Assembly: GCF_001270495.1 (NCBI RefSeq)
Contig: NZ_LGUR01000196.1
Location: 62,001 to 126,000, forward strand
Origin: Streptomyces viridochromogenes
GTDB taxonomy: Bacteria > Actinomycetota > Actinomycetes > Streptomycetales > Streptomycetaceae
Direction of reading: 5' to 3'
Length of the DNA: 64,000 bases
In this document: one piece after another, positions 42,734-52,027 of the stretch
Layout of the letters: every line of letters begins with the position of its first letter
Numbering within the stretch: position 1 is the stretch's first letter
Translations under genes and position numbers: made by a program
The notes under the pieces: model-generated
Told to the model about the DNA's origin: nothing
Seen by the model: only the letters and a program-made list of their open reading frames with translations
The model's database searches: none

Positions 42734-45099
42734 TGGCCCGCCCGCACCGCCTGCGCGTCACCACGCGCCCCGCTCCCCCGGCGACCGGCCATCTGCCCTT
42801 CGCCGACGCCCCGAACGCCCCCGACCCGATCCGGGTGACCAGCCGCTGGCTCACCCGCGGGGGCCGCGCCTGGTTCCCGGTCTCCGGTGAGTTCCACTAC
42901 TCCCGCTACCCGGCCGCGGAGTGGGAGGAGGAACTGCTGAAGATGAAGGCGGGCGGCGTGACCGCCGTCGCGAGCTATCTCATCTGGATCCACCACGAGG
43001 AGGCCGAGGGCCGCGTCCGCTTCGACGGCAACCGCGACCTGCGCCGCTTCGCCGAGCTGTGCGCCCGCCACGGCCTGGACTTCATCCCCCGCATCGGCCC
43101 CTGGTCCCACGCGGAGGTACGGGGCGGCGGCCTGCCCGACTGGCTCCTGGCCCGCGACTGCACGCCCCGCACCGACGACCCGGCCTACCTGGAGCCCGTG
43201 CGCGGCTGGTTCACGGCGATCGCCGAGCAGCTGCGCGGCCTCGACCGCGCCCACGGCGGCCCGGTCATCGCGATCCAGATCGAGAACGAGTTGTACGACC
43301 AGCCGGGCCATCTGCTGACGTTGAAGCGGATGGCCCAGGAGGCCGGACTGAGCGCGCCCCTGTGGACGTCGACCGCGTGGGGCGGCGTCCAGCTCCCGGG
43401 CGACGAACTGTTCCCGCTGTACGGCGGCTACCCCGAGGCGTTCTGGACCGAGGCGGACGGCGGCTGGCCCGACACCTGCCGCAAGCACTTCTTCTTCACC
43501 CACCAGCGCGACGACGAGGGCATCGGCGCCGACCTGCGCCCGACCACCGTCCGGGGCGGTGACCCGGACGCCTTCGCGGACCGGTTCCCCTGGGCCACCT
43601 GCGAGCTGGGCGGCGGCATGGCGGTCGCCTACCACCGGCGGCCGCGCCTGGACGCGGCCGATATCGGCGCGCTCGGCCTCACCAAGATCGGCTGCGGCTC
43701 GGTGTGGCAGGGCTACTACATGTTCCACGGCGGCACGAATCCGGCCGGGGAGCTGTCCACGCTCCAGGAGTCCCACGCCACCGGCTACCCCAACGACCTG
43801 CCCGTCCTGACGTACGACTTCCAGGCCCCGCTCGGCGAGTACGGCCAGTACCGGCCGTCCTATGACGAACTCCGCCTACAGCACCTGATGCTGGCGGACT
43901 TCGGCCATCTCCTCGCGCCGATGGAGTCCGTGCTGCCGGAGGTGGGCCCGCAGGGCCAGCACGATCGGGACACCCTGCGCTGGGCGGTCCGCACGGACGG
44001 CGCGTCGGGCTTCCTCTTCGTCAACAACCATCAGCCGCACGAGCCCCTGCCCGACCGTCCGGACACCGCCTTCACGGTCGAATTCCCGGGCGAGGCGGGG
44101 GCGTTGACGCTGCCCAGCTCTCCCGTGACGGTGCCCGCCGGAGCCTACTTCTGCTGGCCGCTGCGGCTGGACGTCGCGGGGATACGGCTGGAGTGGGCGA
44201 CCGCGCAGCCGGTGTGCACGGTCGCCCTGGACGGACGTACGGTCCTGGTGCTCGCCGCCACCGACGGCATCGCGCCCGAGTTCGCCCTGGACGCGGGCAC
44301 GGTGCGGTCCGTCAGCGCGCCGTCCGGGGAGGTCGCCGACGTCGACGGCCGGATCCTGGTGACCGGGCTGCGGCCCGGCACCGACGCGCTGGTCGAGGTG
44401 GACACGGCGGACGGCGGGCGGGTGGGTCTGCTGGTGCTGGACGCGGCGACGGCTCGTACCGTCTACCGGGGTGCGGCGTGGGGTGCCGAGCGGCTGGTGC
44501 TGTGTGCGGACGGGGTCGTGTTCGACGGCGGCGACGAGGTGCGGGTGCACAGCACGACCGCACGGTCGTCGTTCGCCGTACTGCCCGCGCCGGCGCGGGA
44601 GTTGGCGGTGGACGGTGAGCCGGTGTCAGGCGAGGCGGACGGGATCCTCACCCGCTACAGCGTCGTGAACGAGGTCAGCCAGGCTCTTGAGGCGTCCCTC
44701 ACCCTCGTCCGGCCCGCCGGTCCGGCACCCGAGCCCTCGATCGGGGTGCTGGAGCGGGCGAGCGTGCCTGCCGACGAGTACTTCGACACGGTGGCCGCCG
44801 AGTACCGCGTCGACGTACCGGAGGACCTCCCCGAGGGGGCCGTGCTGCGGCTGCGCTGGACCGGGGACGTGGGGCGGGCGTATGTGGGAGACACGCTGGT
44901 CGCCGACCAGTTCTTCGCGGGGCGGGTCTGGGAGATCGGCCGGCTGCCGGCGGGGGCGGCGCTGCGCGTGCGGGTGCTGCCGCTGCACGCGGATGCCGAG
45001 GTCCATGTGCCGGGCGGGGCCGGTGACGCGGCGCGGACGGCGGCCGTGACGCATGCCGAGTGGGTCACCGGCCGTGCCTGGGCGGTGCGGTCGGGATGA
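42733..45099 (+). CDS. GH35 beta-galactosidase-like protein (second, longer)
   Basis: The 788-residue protein is a distinct GH35 branch. Barrel marks are VSGEFHYSRYPAAEWEEELL, GVTAVASYLIWIHHEE, RIGPWSHAEVRGGGLPDWLL, IQIENELYDQ (acid/base Glu) and TCELGGGMAVAYHRRP (probable nucleophile Glu); the C-terminal 450 residues are beta domains. It has no signal peptide. Compared with its neighbour it has WSHAE in place of FICAEW and a much longer tail, so it probably acts on a different galactoside or on rhamnogalacturonan-like side chains. It starts in the stop of the first GH35 gene. A long antisense and same-strand shadow covers the region. Confidence 0.9.
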   Translation: MARPHRLRVTTRPAPPATGHLPFADAPNAPDPIRVTSRWLTRGGRAWFPVSGEFHYSRYPAAEWEEELLKMKAGGVTAVASYLIWIHHEEAEGRVRFDGNRDLRRFAELCARHGLDFIPRIGPWSHAEVRGGGLPDWLLARDCTPRTDDPAYLEPVRGWFTAIAEQLRGLDRAHGGPVIAIQIENELYDQPGHLLTLKRMAQEAGLSAPLWTSTAWGGVQLPGDELFPLYGGYPEAFWTEADGGWPDTCRKHFFFTHQRDDEGIGADLRPTTVRGGDPDAFADRFPWATCELGGGMAVAYHRRPRLDAADIGALGLTKIGCGSVWQGYYMFHGGTNPAGELSTLQESHATGYPNDLPVLTYDFQAPLGEYGQYRPSYDELRLQHLMLADFGHLLAPMESVLPEVGPQGQHDRDTLRWAVRTDGASGFLFVNNHQPHEPLPDRPDTAFTVEFPGEAGALTLPSSPVTVPAGAYFCWPLRLDVAGIRLEWATAQPVCTVALDGRTVLVLAATDGIAPEFALDAGTVRSVSAPSGEVADVDGRILVTGLRPGTDALVEVDTADGGRVGLLVLDAATARTVYRGAAWGAERLVLCADGVVFDGGDEVRVHSTTARSSFAVLPAPARELAVDGEPVSGEADGILTRYSVVNEVSQALEASLTLVRPAGPAPEPSIGVLERASVPADEYFDTVAAEYRVDVPEDLPEGAVLRLRWTGDVGRAYVGDTLVADQFFAGRVWEIGRLPAGAALRVRVLPLHADAEVHVPGGAGDAARTAAVTHAEWVTGRAWAVRSG

Positions 45100-45199
45100 G
45101 GCGGCGCTCGTGGGGGTTCCCGCTCCGTGGCGCTGCCTATGCTGGGGTCCTGCCGGGGAGGGACACCACCGCCGTTTCGATGCCGAGGAAACAGCCATC

Positions 45200-46270
45200 A
45201 TGACCCGAAGCTCCGCCGACGACTCCGCTCCGAAGGGGCGCAGCAGACGGAACTTCGCGGGTGCGCGTCCGGTGATGGACGACGTGGCCCGGCTGGCCGG
45301 GGTGTCCAAGCAGACCGTCTCCCGCGTCCTCAACGATCACCCGTCGGTGCGGCCCGGTACCCGGGAGACGGTGCTGGCGGCCATGCGGACGCTGGGCTAC
45401 CGCCCGAGCCGCAGTGCCCGGTCGCTGGCCAGCGGCAGGACCCGGATGCTCGGCGTGATCTCGTTCGACGCCGCGCGTTACGGGCCCGCCGCGATCCTCA
45501 CCGCGATCAACACGGCGGCGCAGGAGGCGGGTTACCTGCTGAGCTCGATCGCGCTGGACACGGCCGAGCCCGACACGGTCGTGGAGGCGGTGAACCGGCT
45601 GTCCGCCGAGGGCGCGGACGGGGTGATCGCCATCGCCCCGCAGCTGTGGGTGGGCAAGGCGCTGGCGGACACCCGCCTCGACACCCCGCTGGTCGTGCTG
45701 GAGAACGGGCTCGACGCCGACACCCAGCAGGTCACCGGCGGCTCCCGGGCCGGGGCCCGCAAGGCCACCGAACATCTGCTGGCTCTGGGCCACCGCACCG
45801 TGTGGCACATCGCGGGCCCGACCGGCTGGACCTCGGCCGATCACCGGCTGGGCAGCTGGCAGGCCACTCTGGAGGCGGCGGGCGCCGAGGTGCCCGCCCC
45901 GCTGATCGGCGACTGGAGCGCCGACTCGGGCTATGAGCTGGGGCGGCAGCTGGCCCGCCGATCGGATGTCACGGCCGTGTTCGCCTCCAACGACCAGATG
46001 GCCCTCGGTGTGCTGCACGCGCTGCACGAAGCCGGCCGCTGCGTCCCCGACGAGGTGAGCGTCGTGGGCTACGACGACATCCCCGAGGCCGCGCACTTCC
46101 TGCCGCCGCTGACCACCGTACGCACGGACTTCGCCGAGATCGGCACCCGTTCGCTGCGCCTGCTGCTGGACCGGATCGACGGCCCCGCCGAGCCGCCTCC
46201 GGTCGACTCGCTGGTCCCGGTCGACCTGGTGGTGCGCCGCAGCAGCGGCCCCGCGTCACCGCTTGTATGA
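45200..46270 (+). CDS. LacI-family regulator of the galactosidase cluster
   Basis: The 356-residue LacI protein has a 24-residue basic N-terminal extension before the helix-turn-helix (MDDVARLAGVSKQTVSRVLN, about residues 26-45), followed by the usual hinge (RSARSLASGRTRMLG) and effector domain ending LVVRRSSGP. As the last gene after MFS and the two GH35 genes it probably represses them and binds the 26-bp palindrome at 39705. The start ATG 45200 is fixed by the HTH position and GAGGAA upstream. It overlaps the convergent methyltransferase gene by 15 bases. Confidence 0.9.
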   Translation: MTRSSADDSAPKGRSRRNFAGARPVMDDVARLAGVSKQTVSRVLNDHPSVRPGTRETVLAAMRTLGYRPSRSARSLASGRTRMLGVISFDAARYGPAAILTAINTAAQEAGYLLSSIALDTAEPDTVVEAVNRLSAEGADGVIAIAPQLWVGKALADTRLDTPLVVLENGLDADTQQVTGGSRAGARKATEHLLALGHRTVWHIAGPTGWTSADHRLGSWQATLEAAGAEVPAPLIGDWSADSGYELGRQLARRSDVTAVFASNDQMALGVLHALHEAGRCVPDEVSVVGYDDIPEAAHFLPPLTTVRTDFAEIGTRSLRLLLDRIDGPAEPPPVDSLVPVDLVVRRSSGPASPLV

Positions 46271-47095
46271 CACTCCCAACTCGATGAGGTAGCGCTTGGT
46301 CACCCGGCCGCCGTACCGCCCGTCGATCAGGTCGGCGACGGAACCCAGCAGTCCGTTCCTGGCGGCGTCCGGAAGAGCTCGGTGGCCGGAGTAGGTCCGT
46401 AACAGCTCCAGGTACCCCGACGTGGTGTAGGTGAGATCCCGCTCGTAACGACGGAAGACCGTGGGGCCGAATCGACCGCTTCGCGCCACCTCCTCCGCAT
46501 GCTCCGACCCGTCGATGTCGGCGGCCGCGGGAGGCCGCAGTCCCGGCGGCGTCTCCGGGTCGAAGCGCTCGTAGCAGCGCTGGACCTCGACGAAGAAGTC
46601 TTCGGTGCCGCCCCTCACATGCTGGGTGCGCACCACGGCGAGCGCCCCGCCCGGACGCACGGCGTCGGCGGCCTTGGGCACCCGCACCGCTGGGTCGATC
46701 CAGTGGAACGCGGTGGCCGAGACAACCGCGTCGAACGGCTCCGCCGGCAGCGGCCAGCTCTCGAACTCCGCCGTCACCACCTCCACGGCCGTGGCTGCGG
46801 CCAGGTTGCGACGGGCGACCGCGGCCATGCTCGGTCCCGCCTCGACGGCCGTGATCCGACAGCCTCGCGCAGCCAGGGGCACCGTCGCCTGGCCGGTCCC
46901 GCAGCCCACCTCCAGTACACGGCTGCCGGGGCCGGCGACCGCAAGCTCCACGAGGTCGTCGTACAGCTCGGAGGGATATCCGGGCCTGGCCCGGTCGTAG
47001 AGCTCCGCGTCTTCGTCGAATGTCCGGCTCAGGCGCACCCTCCGGGACTCCTGGGGTCTGTCGTCGCGCTGTGCTCGCGTGGTGTCGTCGGGCAT
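46256..47095 (-). CDS. Class I SAM-dependent methyltransferase
   Basis: The 279-residue protein has the SAM motif I VLEVGCGTGQATVPLAARG (about residues 57-75), ITAVEAGPSM as motif post-I, and FDAVVSATAFHWID as motif II/III, with a C-terminal helical cap (YSGHRALPDAARNGLLGSVA). It belongs to the generic small-molecule methyltransferase group seen next to many unrelated genes; the substrate is not evident. ATG 47095 lacks a clear ribosome site. It is convergent with the LacI gene. Confidence 0.87.
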   Translation of the reverse strand: MPDDTTRAQRDDRPQESRRVRLSRTFDEDAELYDRARPGYPSELYDDLVELAVAGPGSRVLEVGCGTGQATVPLAARGCRITAVEAGPSMAAVARRNLAAATAVEVVTAEFESWPLPAEPFDAVVSATAFHWIDPAVRVPKAADAVRPGGALAVVRTQHVRGGTEDFFVEVQRCYERFDPETPPGLRPPAAADIDGSEHAEEVARSGRFGPTVFRRYERDLTYTTSGYLELLRTYSGHRALPDAARNGLLGSVADLIDGRYGGRVTKRYLIELGVSYKR

Positions 47096-47187
47096 GCGGA
47101 GCAGGCTAGGCACAGCGAGCCTCACCCGCGAGGGAATATGCGGGGGCGGCGAGCATCCTCCGCGCACGCTGGTCAACGACGCGGCAG

Positions 47188-49167
47188 TCAGCCCGTCCCG
47201 TCCGCCGCCGCCCGCTCCCACGCCGCGTCCCGCAGCAGCCGCAGCCCGTTCAGGCCGACCAGAACGGTGGAGCCCTCGTGGCCCGCGACGCCCAGCGGCA
47301 GCGGCAGTGTGCCCGCCAGGTCCCAGATGACGAGGCCGGTGATGAACACCCCGGCGATGACGAGGTTCTGCACGACCAGCCGCCGGGCGCGGCGGGAGAG
47401 GGCGACGGTGGTGGGGACGGCGGCGAGTTCGTCGCGGACGATCACCGCGTCGGCGGTCTCCAGGGCGAGGTCGGAGCCCGCCCGGCCCATGGCGACGCCG
47501 ATGTGGGCGGCGGCCAGGGCGGGCGCGTCGTTGACGCCGTCCCCGACGACCATCACCTTGCGGCCCGCTGCCTCCCACTCCTTCACCGCGCCCATCTTGT
47601 CCTGCGGCAACAGCTCGGCGCGCACGTCCTCGATGCCCGCCTCGGCGGCCAGGCGGGCGGCGGCCCTGGGGTTGTCGCCGGTGAGCAGGGTCGGTGCGGT
47701 GCCGGTGAGCACGGTGAGGGCGGCCACGGTGGCTGCGGCGTCGGGACGCAGCCGGTCCGCGATGCCGAGCACGCCGGCCGGGTCGCCGTCGACGACCACG
47801 ACGACGGCGGTACGGCCGGACTGCTCAAGCTCCTCGGCGAGCGCCACGATCTCGCCGTCAGGGTCGTCGAGCAGGCGGGCCGGGGCGCCCACGCCGACGG
47901 TGCGGCCGTCGATGACGGCCCGCACGCCGACCCCGGGCGCGGACGTGAATTCCTGCGCGGCGGGCAGGTCGATACGCCGGTCCCGTGCGGCGTCCACCAC
48001 CGCGCGGGCCAGCGGATGTTCACTGGCGTGCTCGGCCGCCGCGGCGAGCCTCAGCAACTCGTCCTCGTCCAGGCCGCGGCCGGGCAGCGGCCGTACGTCG
48101 ACCACGCGCGGTGTGCCCTCGGTGAGGGTGCCGGTCTTGTCCAGCGCCACGGCGTCGACCTGGCCGAGGCGTTCCATCACCACCGCCGACTTCACCAGCA
48201 CGCCGTGCCGGCCTGCGTTGGCGATGGCCGACAGGAGGGGCGGCATGGTGGCCAGGACCACCGCGCAGGGCGAGGCCACGATCATGAAGGTCATGGCGCG
48301 CAGCAGCGCCGCGGAGAACTCCTCGCCGAAGGCGAGCGGGACGCCGAACACGGCGAGTGTCGCGGCCACCATGCCCAGCGAGTAGCGCTGTTCGACCTTC
48401 TCGATGAACAGCTGGGTGGGCGCCTTGGTCTCGGACGCCTCTTCCACCATCCGTACGATCCGGGCGATCACGGAGTCGGAGGCGTCGCGCTCGACGCGGA
48501 CGCGCAGGGCGCCGGTGCCGTTGAGGGTGCCCGCGAACACCTCGTCGCCCGGCTCCTTCGCGGCGGGGAGCGGTTCGCCGGTGATGCTCGCCTGGTCCAC
48601 CTCGCTGGCTCCGTCCAGGACCCGGCCGTCGGCTCCGACGCGCTCGCCGGGCCGTACGAGGACGGTGTCGCCGACCGTCAACTCCTCGACGGCGACGGTC
48701 TGTTCGGTGCCGTCGCGGGCGATGCGGGTGGCCGTGGCGGGGGCCAGGTCGAGCAGGCCGCGCACGGAGTCGGCGGTGCGGGCGGTGGCGAGCGCCTCCA
48801 GGGCGCCCGAGGTCGCGAAGATGACGATCAGCAGGGCGCCGTCCATCACCTGCCCGATCGAGGCGGCGCCGAGCGCGGCCACGACCATCAGCAGATCGAC
48901 GTCGAGGGTCCTGTCCTTGAGCGCCTTGAGCCCTTCCCAGCCGGGCTCCCAGCCACCCGTGGCGTAGGCCAGGGCGTACAGCGGGCCCCATGTCCACGCG
49001 GGCGCTCCGGCGAGCTGGAGGGGCAGCGCGAGCAGGAACAGCGCGGTGGCCGCGGCGGCCCAGCGGACCTCCGGGAGCGCGAGCAGCCGGGTGCGCCGCC
49101 GGGGCGCGGCCGCGGTCCGCGCGGACGGGGAGGCGTCGACCGACGACGGGGTGAGCGTGGAAGTCAT
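47188..49167 (-). CDS. P1B-4-type metal-exporting ATPase
   Basis: The 659-residue P-type ATPase has the actuator TGEP loop (SITGEPLPAAKE), the phosphorylation site DKTGTLTEG and the hinge GDGVNDAPALAAAH. The transmembrane metal site reads IVASPCAVVLA, SPC instead of CPC, and a late segment has AGHEGSTVLVGLNG. SPC plus HEGxT marks the P1B-4 class (CoaT, CtpD), which exports Co2+, Fe2+ or Zn2+. It lacks N-terminal heavy-metal domains, also typical of that class. The start ATG 49167 follows GGGGG. A palindrome lies just upstream, between it and the metal importer genes. Confidence 0.9.
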   Translation of the reverse strand: MTSTLTPSSVDASPSARTAAAPRRRTRLLALPEVRWAAAATALFLLALPLQLAGAPAWTWGPLYALAYATGGWEPGWEGLKALKDRTLDVDLLMVVAALGAASIGQVMDGALLIVIFATSGALEALATARTADSVRGLLDLAPATATRIARDGTEQTVAVEELTVGDTVLVRPGERVGADGRVLDGASEVDQASITGEPLPAAKEPGDEVFAGTLNGTGALRVRVERDASDSVIARIVRMVEEASETKAPTQLFIEKVEQRYSLGMVAATLAVFGVPLAFGEEFSAALLRAMTFMIVASPCAVVLATMPPLLSAIANAGRHGVLVKSAVVMERLGQVDAVALDKTGTLTEGTPRVVDVRPLPGRGLDEDELLRLAAAAEHASEHPLARAVVDAARDRRIDLPAAQEFTSAPGVGVRAVIDGRTVGVGAPARLLDDPDGEIVALAEELEQSGRTAVVVVVDGDPAGVLGIADRLRPDAAATVAALTVLTGTAPTLLTGDNPRAAARLAAEAGIEDVRAELLPQDKMGAVKEWEAAGRKVMVVGDGVNDAPALAAAHIGVAMGRAGSDLALETADAVIVRDELAAVPTTVALSRRARRLVVQNLVIAGVFITGLVIWDLAGTLPLPLGVAGHEGSTVLVGLNGLRLLRDAAWERAAADGTG

Positions 49168-49188
49168 GCCCCCACGATAGAGGAACAA

Positions 49189-49212
49189 ATGAAGACTCAT
49201 TCATGTCTTCAT
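49189..49212. promoter_or_regulatory. Palindrome between importer and exporter genes (ArsR/SmtB-like)
   Basis: ATGAAGAC and GTCTTCAT flank 8 bases, and the inner TGAA-N6-TTCA fits the ArsR/SmtB type of metal-sensor site. It overlaps the end of the importer permease gene and precedes the P-type ATPase gene by 22 bases. A metal sensor would derepress the exporter here. Confidence 0.5.
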
Positions 49213-49213
49213 G

Positions 49214-50086
49214 TCAGGAGGTGGCTCGCGCGGCACCCCACTTCCGCGTCCGGCGGGTACCGAGCGCCCGGCACACGAGGTAGATCGCGAACGAGATCGT
49301 GGTGACGTACGGGCTGATGGGAAGCGAGCCGCCCAGGGCCAGCAGGATGCCGCCCTCGATCGAGACGACCGCGAACACCACGCTCAGGACGGGCAGCAGC
49401 ACCGGCGAGGCCGTGATCCGGGCCGCGGCGGCCGCAGGTGTGACGACGAGGGTGAGGACCAGCAGCGCGCCGACGATCTGCACGGACAGGGCGACCGCGA
49501 GGCCCAGCACGATCATGAAGGCGAACGACAGGCCGCGCACCGGCACGCCCCGCGCCTCGGCCACCTCCGGGTCGGCGCTGGCGAAGGCGAGCGGCCGCCA
49601 CATGACGGCCAGCGCCACGAGCACCACGGCCGACGTGCCGAGCAGCCAGGACATCTGCGGGGTGTCGACGGCGACGATCTGCCCGGTCAGGATGCCGAAC
49701 TTGTTCGCCGCCCGGCCCTTGTAGAGGGCGAGGAACAGCACGCCGAGCCCGAGGCCGAACGGCATGATGGTGCCGATCACCGAGTTGCGGTCCCGGGCGC
49801 GGGAGCCGAGCAGCCCGATCGTCCCGGCGGCGACGAGCGAGCCGACGATCGAGCCGGCCACGATGTTCACGCCCATCAGCAGCGCGGCCGAGGCGCCGGC
49901 GAACGACAGCTCGCTGATCCCGTGCACCGCGAACGGCAGGTCCCGCATGATCACGAACACGCCCACCAGGCCGCCGACCAGACCGAGCGCGGCGCCGGCG
50001 ATCAGGGAATTGCGGACCAGGGCGAGCAGTTCGCCGTAGTGGTCGAAGGTGAAGATCTGCTGCCAGATCCCGTCGGCGAGGGTCAT
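49214..50086 (-). CDS. Zn/Mn ABC transporter permease (ZnuB type)
   Basis: The 290-residue ABC-3 family permease has about eight membrane segments. Marks are RNSLIAGAALGLVGGLVGVF, LPFAVHGISELSFAGASAALLMG, and SADPEVAEARGVPVRGLSF, the loop facing the ATPase. It works with the ATPase and binding protein encoded upstream. The start GTG/ATG overlaps the ATPase stop by four bases. The gene ends 47 bases before the P-type ATPase start on the same strand. Confidence 0.9.
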   Translation of the reverse strand: MTLADGIWQQIFTFDHYGELLALVRNSLIAGAALGLVGGLVGVFVIMRDLPFAVHGISELSFAGASAALLMGVNIVAGSIVGSLVAAGTIGLLGSRARDRNSVIGTIMPFGLGLGVLFLALYKGRAANKFGILTGQIVAVDTPQMSWLLGTSAVVLVALAVMWRPLAFASADPEVAEARGVPVRGLSFAFMIVLGLAVALSVQIVGALLVLTLVVTPAAAAARITASPVLLPVLSVVFAVVSIEGGILLALGGSLPISPYVTTISFAIYLVCRALGTRRTRKWGAARATS

Positions 50087-50940
50087 GGCCGTACTCCGTG
50101 CGGCAGTTCGGGGTGGTGCGGCTCCTGTGCCGCCTCGTCGGGTACGGCGACGACCGTCACGCGGTCCCGGACGCGGATGACGTCGACCTGGGTGCCGTAC
50201 AGCTGCGACAGCGCCTCGGAGGTCAGGACCTCGTCGGGGGTGCCGACCCGGTAGCCGCCGCGGGCGAGGTACAGGACACGGTCCACCAGTCCCAGCACGG
50301 GGTTGATCTCGTGGGTCACGAACACCACCGCCGTGCCGTGGGAGCGGCGCCGGGCGTCGACCAGTTCCGTGACGGCCCGCTGGTGGTGCAGGTCGAGGGA
50401 GAGCAGCGGTTCGTCACAGAGCAGGATGCGGGGGTCGGTCACCAGGGCCTGTCCGATGCGTACGCGCTGCCGTTCGCCGCCGGAGAGCAGGCCGACGGGG
50501 ACGTCCGCGTACGCCGTGGCCCCGACCGAGGCCAGGACCTCGTCCACGCGGCGGCGTACGGCGCCCGTGCGCGGCCGGGGTCCGAAGCGGTGCCCGTCGA
50601 TGCCGAAGCGGACCAGGTCGCGGGCGCGCAGCATCGCCTGCGCGGACAGCGTCGCCTGCTGCGGGACGTAGCCGACATGCCGGCTGCCCTTGCGGGGCGG
50701 ACGGCCGAGGACCTTCAACGTACCGGCGGACAGCTGCCGTTGGCCCAGCAGGGCGCGCACGAAGCTGGTCTTGCCCGCCCCGTTGGGGCCGAGCACGGCC
50801 AGGAACTCGCCCGGCCGCACATCGAGGTCCAGGCCCTGCCACAGCACGCGCTCGCCGTAGGACAGGGCCGCTCCGCGCAGGCTGATCAGCGCGGTGTCGT
50901 CGTCGGCCACGGTGTCGTCGGCCACGGTGGACGCCTTCAC
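50083..50940 (-). CDS. Zn/Mn ABC transporter ATP-binding protein (ZnuC type)
   Basis: The 285-residue ABC ATPase has Walker A GPNGAGKTSFVRAL, the family Q-loop VGYVPQQ, signature LSGGERQRVRIGQAL and Walker B ILLCDEPLLSLD, as in ZnuC/MntB. The start GTG 50940 overlaps the stop of the binding-protein gene (GTGA). The first 18 residues are a low-complexity Asp/Thr/Val run (VADDTVADDD), with a near-exact repeat in the DNA, so a later start is possible. Confidence 0.9.
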   Translation of the reverse strand: MKASTVADDTVADDDTALISLRGAALSYGERVLWQGLDLDVRPGEFLAVLGPNGAGKTSFVRALLGQRQLSAGTLKVLGRPPRKGSRHVGYVPQQATLSAQAMLRARDLVRFGIDGHRFGPRPRTGAVRRRVDEVLASVGATAYADVPVGLLSGGERQRVRIGQALVTDPRILLCDEPLLSLDLHHQRAVTELVDARRRSHGTAVVFVTHEINPVLGLVDRVLYLARGGYRVGTPDEVLTSEALSQLYGTQVDVIRVRDRVTVVAVPDEAAQEPHHPELPHGVRP

Positions 50941-51878
50941 TTGGCCAGCGCGCTCGCGAGCGCGTCGACGTTGGCGGTCATCCAGCCGAGGTAGTCCTTG
51001 CCGTGCGGGAGGGTCTCGGTCACGGGGACCACGGGAATCCCGGCGGCCTTGGCCGCCCGCTCGGCCTTCTCGGTCTGCGGTCCGGACGTCTGCTCGTTGT
51101 AGACCAGCGCCTTGACCTTCTTGCCGGAGAACAGCGCCAGGGTTTCCCGCAGGGTCCGGGCCGAGACGTCGTCGCCTTCCTCGATGGCCTCGCTGAACTC
51201 CTCGGGTGTCGCGTTCTCAAGCCCGGCGGCCTGAAGCATGTACAGGGGCACGGGCTCGGTGATGGCCACGCGTTCGCCGCCGTGGCCGGCCTTGATCCGG
51301 GCTTCCTTCTGCTCCAGCGGCTTGAGCTTCCCCTCGAAGTCCTTGGCGTTCTCGGTGAACGTGGCGGCGTCGGCCGGGTCCGCCTCGGCCAGGGCTGCGG
51401 CGATGCGGTCGGCGAGTCTGGCGACCGTGGGGAAGTCGTACCAGACGTGCTCGTTGAGCTCCCCGCCCGCCGGGGCCGTCTTCCCGGAGACCTTGACCGC
51501 GTTGATCACGTCGGCGGACGAGTCGCCGCTCTTCAGCATGCGGTCGATGAAGTCGTCGTAACCGCCGCCGTTCTCGATGACGACCTTGGCCTTGGACAGC
51601 GCCAACCGGTTCTGCGTACTGGCCTCGTAGGAGTGCGGGTCCTGGTCGGGGTCGCTGATGATCGAGGTGACCTGGACCTTTCCGCCGCCTATCTGCTCGG
51701 CCAGGTCGCCGTAGACGTTCGTCGAGGCGACGACCGGGATGACGGACCCCGCGGCGGGACTCTTGGCGGCATCGTTGTCATCGGTTCCGGAACCGGACGA
51801 ACCGCCGCAGCCCGCAAGGCAGATGAGGCAGGCGCCGGCTATCAGGGGGGCGAGAAGTCGGGTCGAGGGCGCGGGCAT
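50937..51878 (-). CDS. Zn/Mn ABC transporter substrate-binding lipoprotein
   Basis: The 313-residue cluster A-I binding protein has a lipobox CLICLAGC (lipid Cys about residue 24). Metal ligands read by alignment are His in DPDQDPHSYE, His in GGELNEHVWYD, Glu in AITEPVPLYML and an acidic residue in YNEQTSGPQ. ZnuA has His in the third place and a His-rich loop; this protein has neither, so its site looks like the Mn-binding PsaA/MntC type. GGAGGA precedes ATG 51878. It heads the A-C-B operon and has a Zur-like box upstream. Confidence 0.88.
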   Translation of the reverse strand: MPAPSTRLLAPLIAGACLICLAGCGGSSGSGTDDNDAAKSPAAGSVIPVVASTNVYGDLAEQIGGGKVQVTSIISDPDQDPHSYEASTQNRLALSKAKVVIENGGGYDDFIDRMLKSGDSSADVINAVKVSGKTAPAGGELNEHVWYDFPTVARLADRIAAALAEADPADAATFTENAKDFEGKLKPLEQKEARIKAGHGGERVAITEPVPLYMLQAAGLENATPEEFSEAIEEGDDVSARTLRETLALFSGKKVKALVYNEQTSGPQTEKAERAAKAAGIPVVPVTETLPHGKDYLGWMTANVDALASALAK

Positions 51879-51953
51879 GGGTTCCTCCGGGGCAGGGGGA
51901 AGGGCGAATGGTCCGCCGAGGTCCGTTCGGCCCGGCGTCGCGCCCACGCTAGA

Positions 51954-51968
51954 TGAAAACGGATGTCA
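51954..51968. promoter_or_regulatory. Zur-box-like site before the metal importer operon
   Basis: TGAAAACGGATGTCA keeps the TGA...TCA ends and agrees at 11 of 15 places with the actinobacterial Zur box TGAAAATGATTTTCA. It lies 76 bases upstream of the binding-protein start. Confidence 0.5.
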
Positions 51969-52027
51969 AAAGTGCCTTTCGGTCCTCCGTCGGGGCAACC
52001 CTTACCGAGAACTCACCTTCCGCCAGG

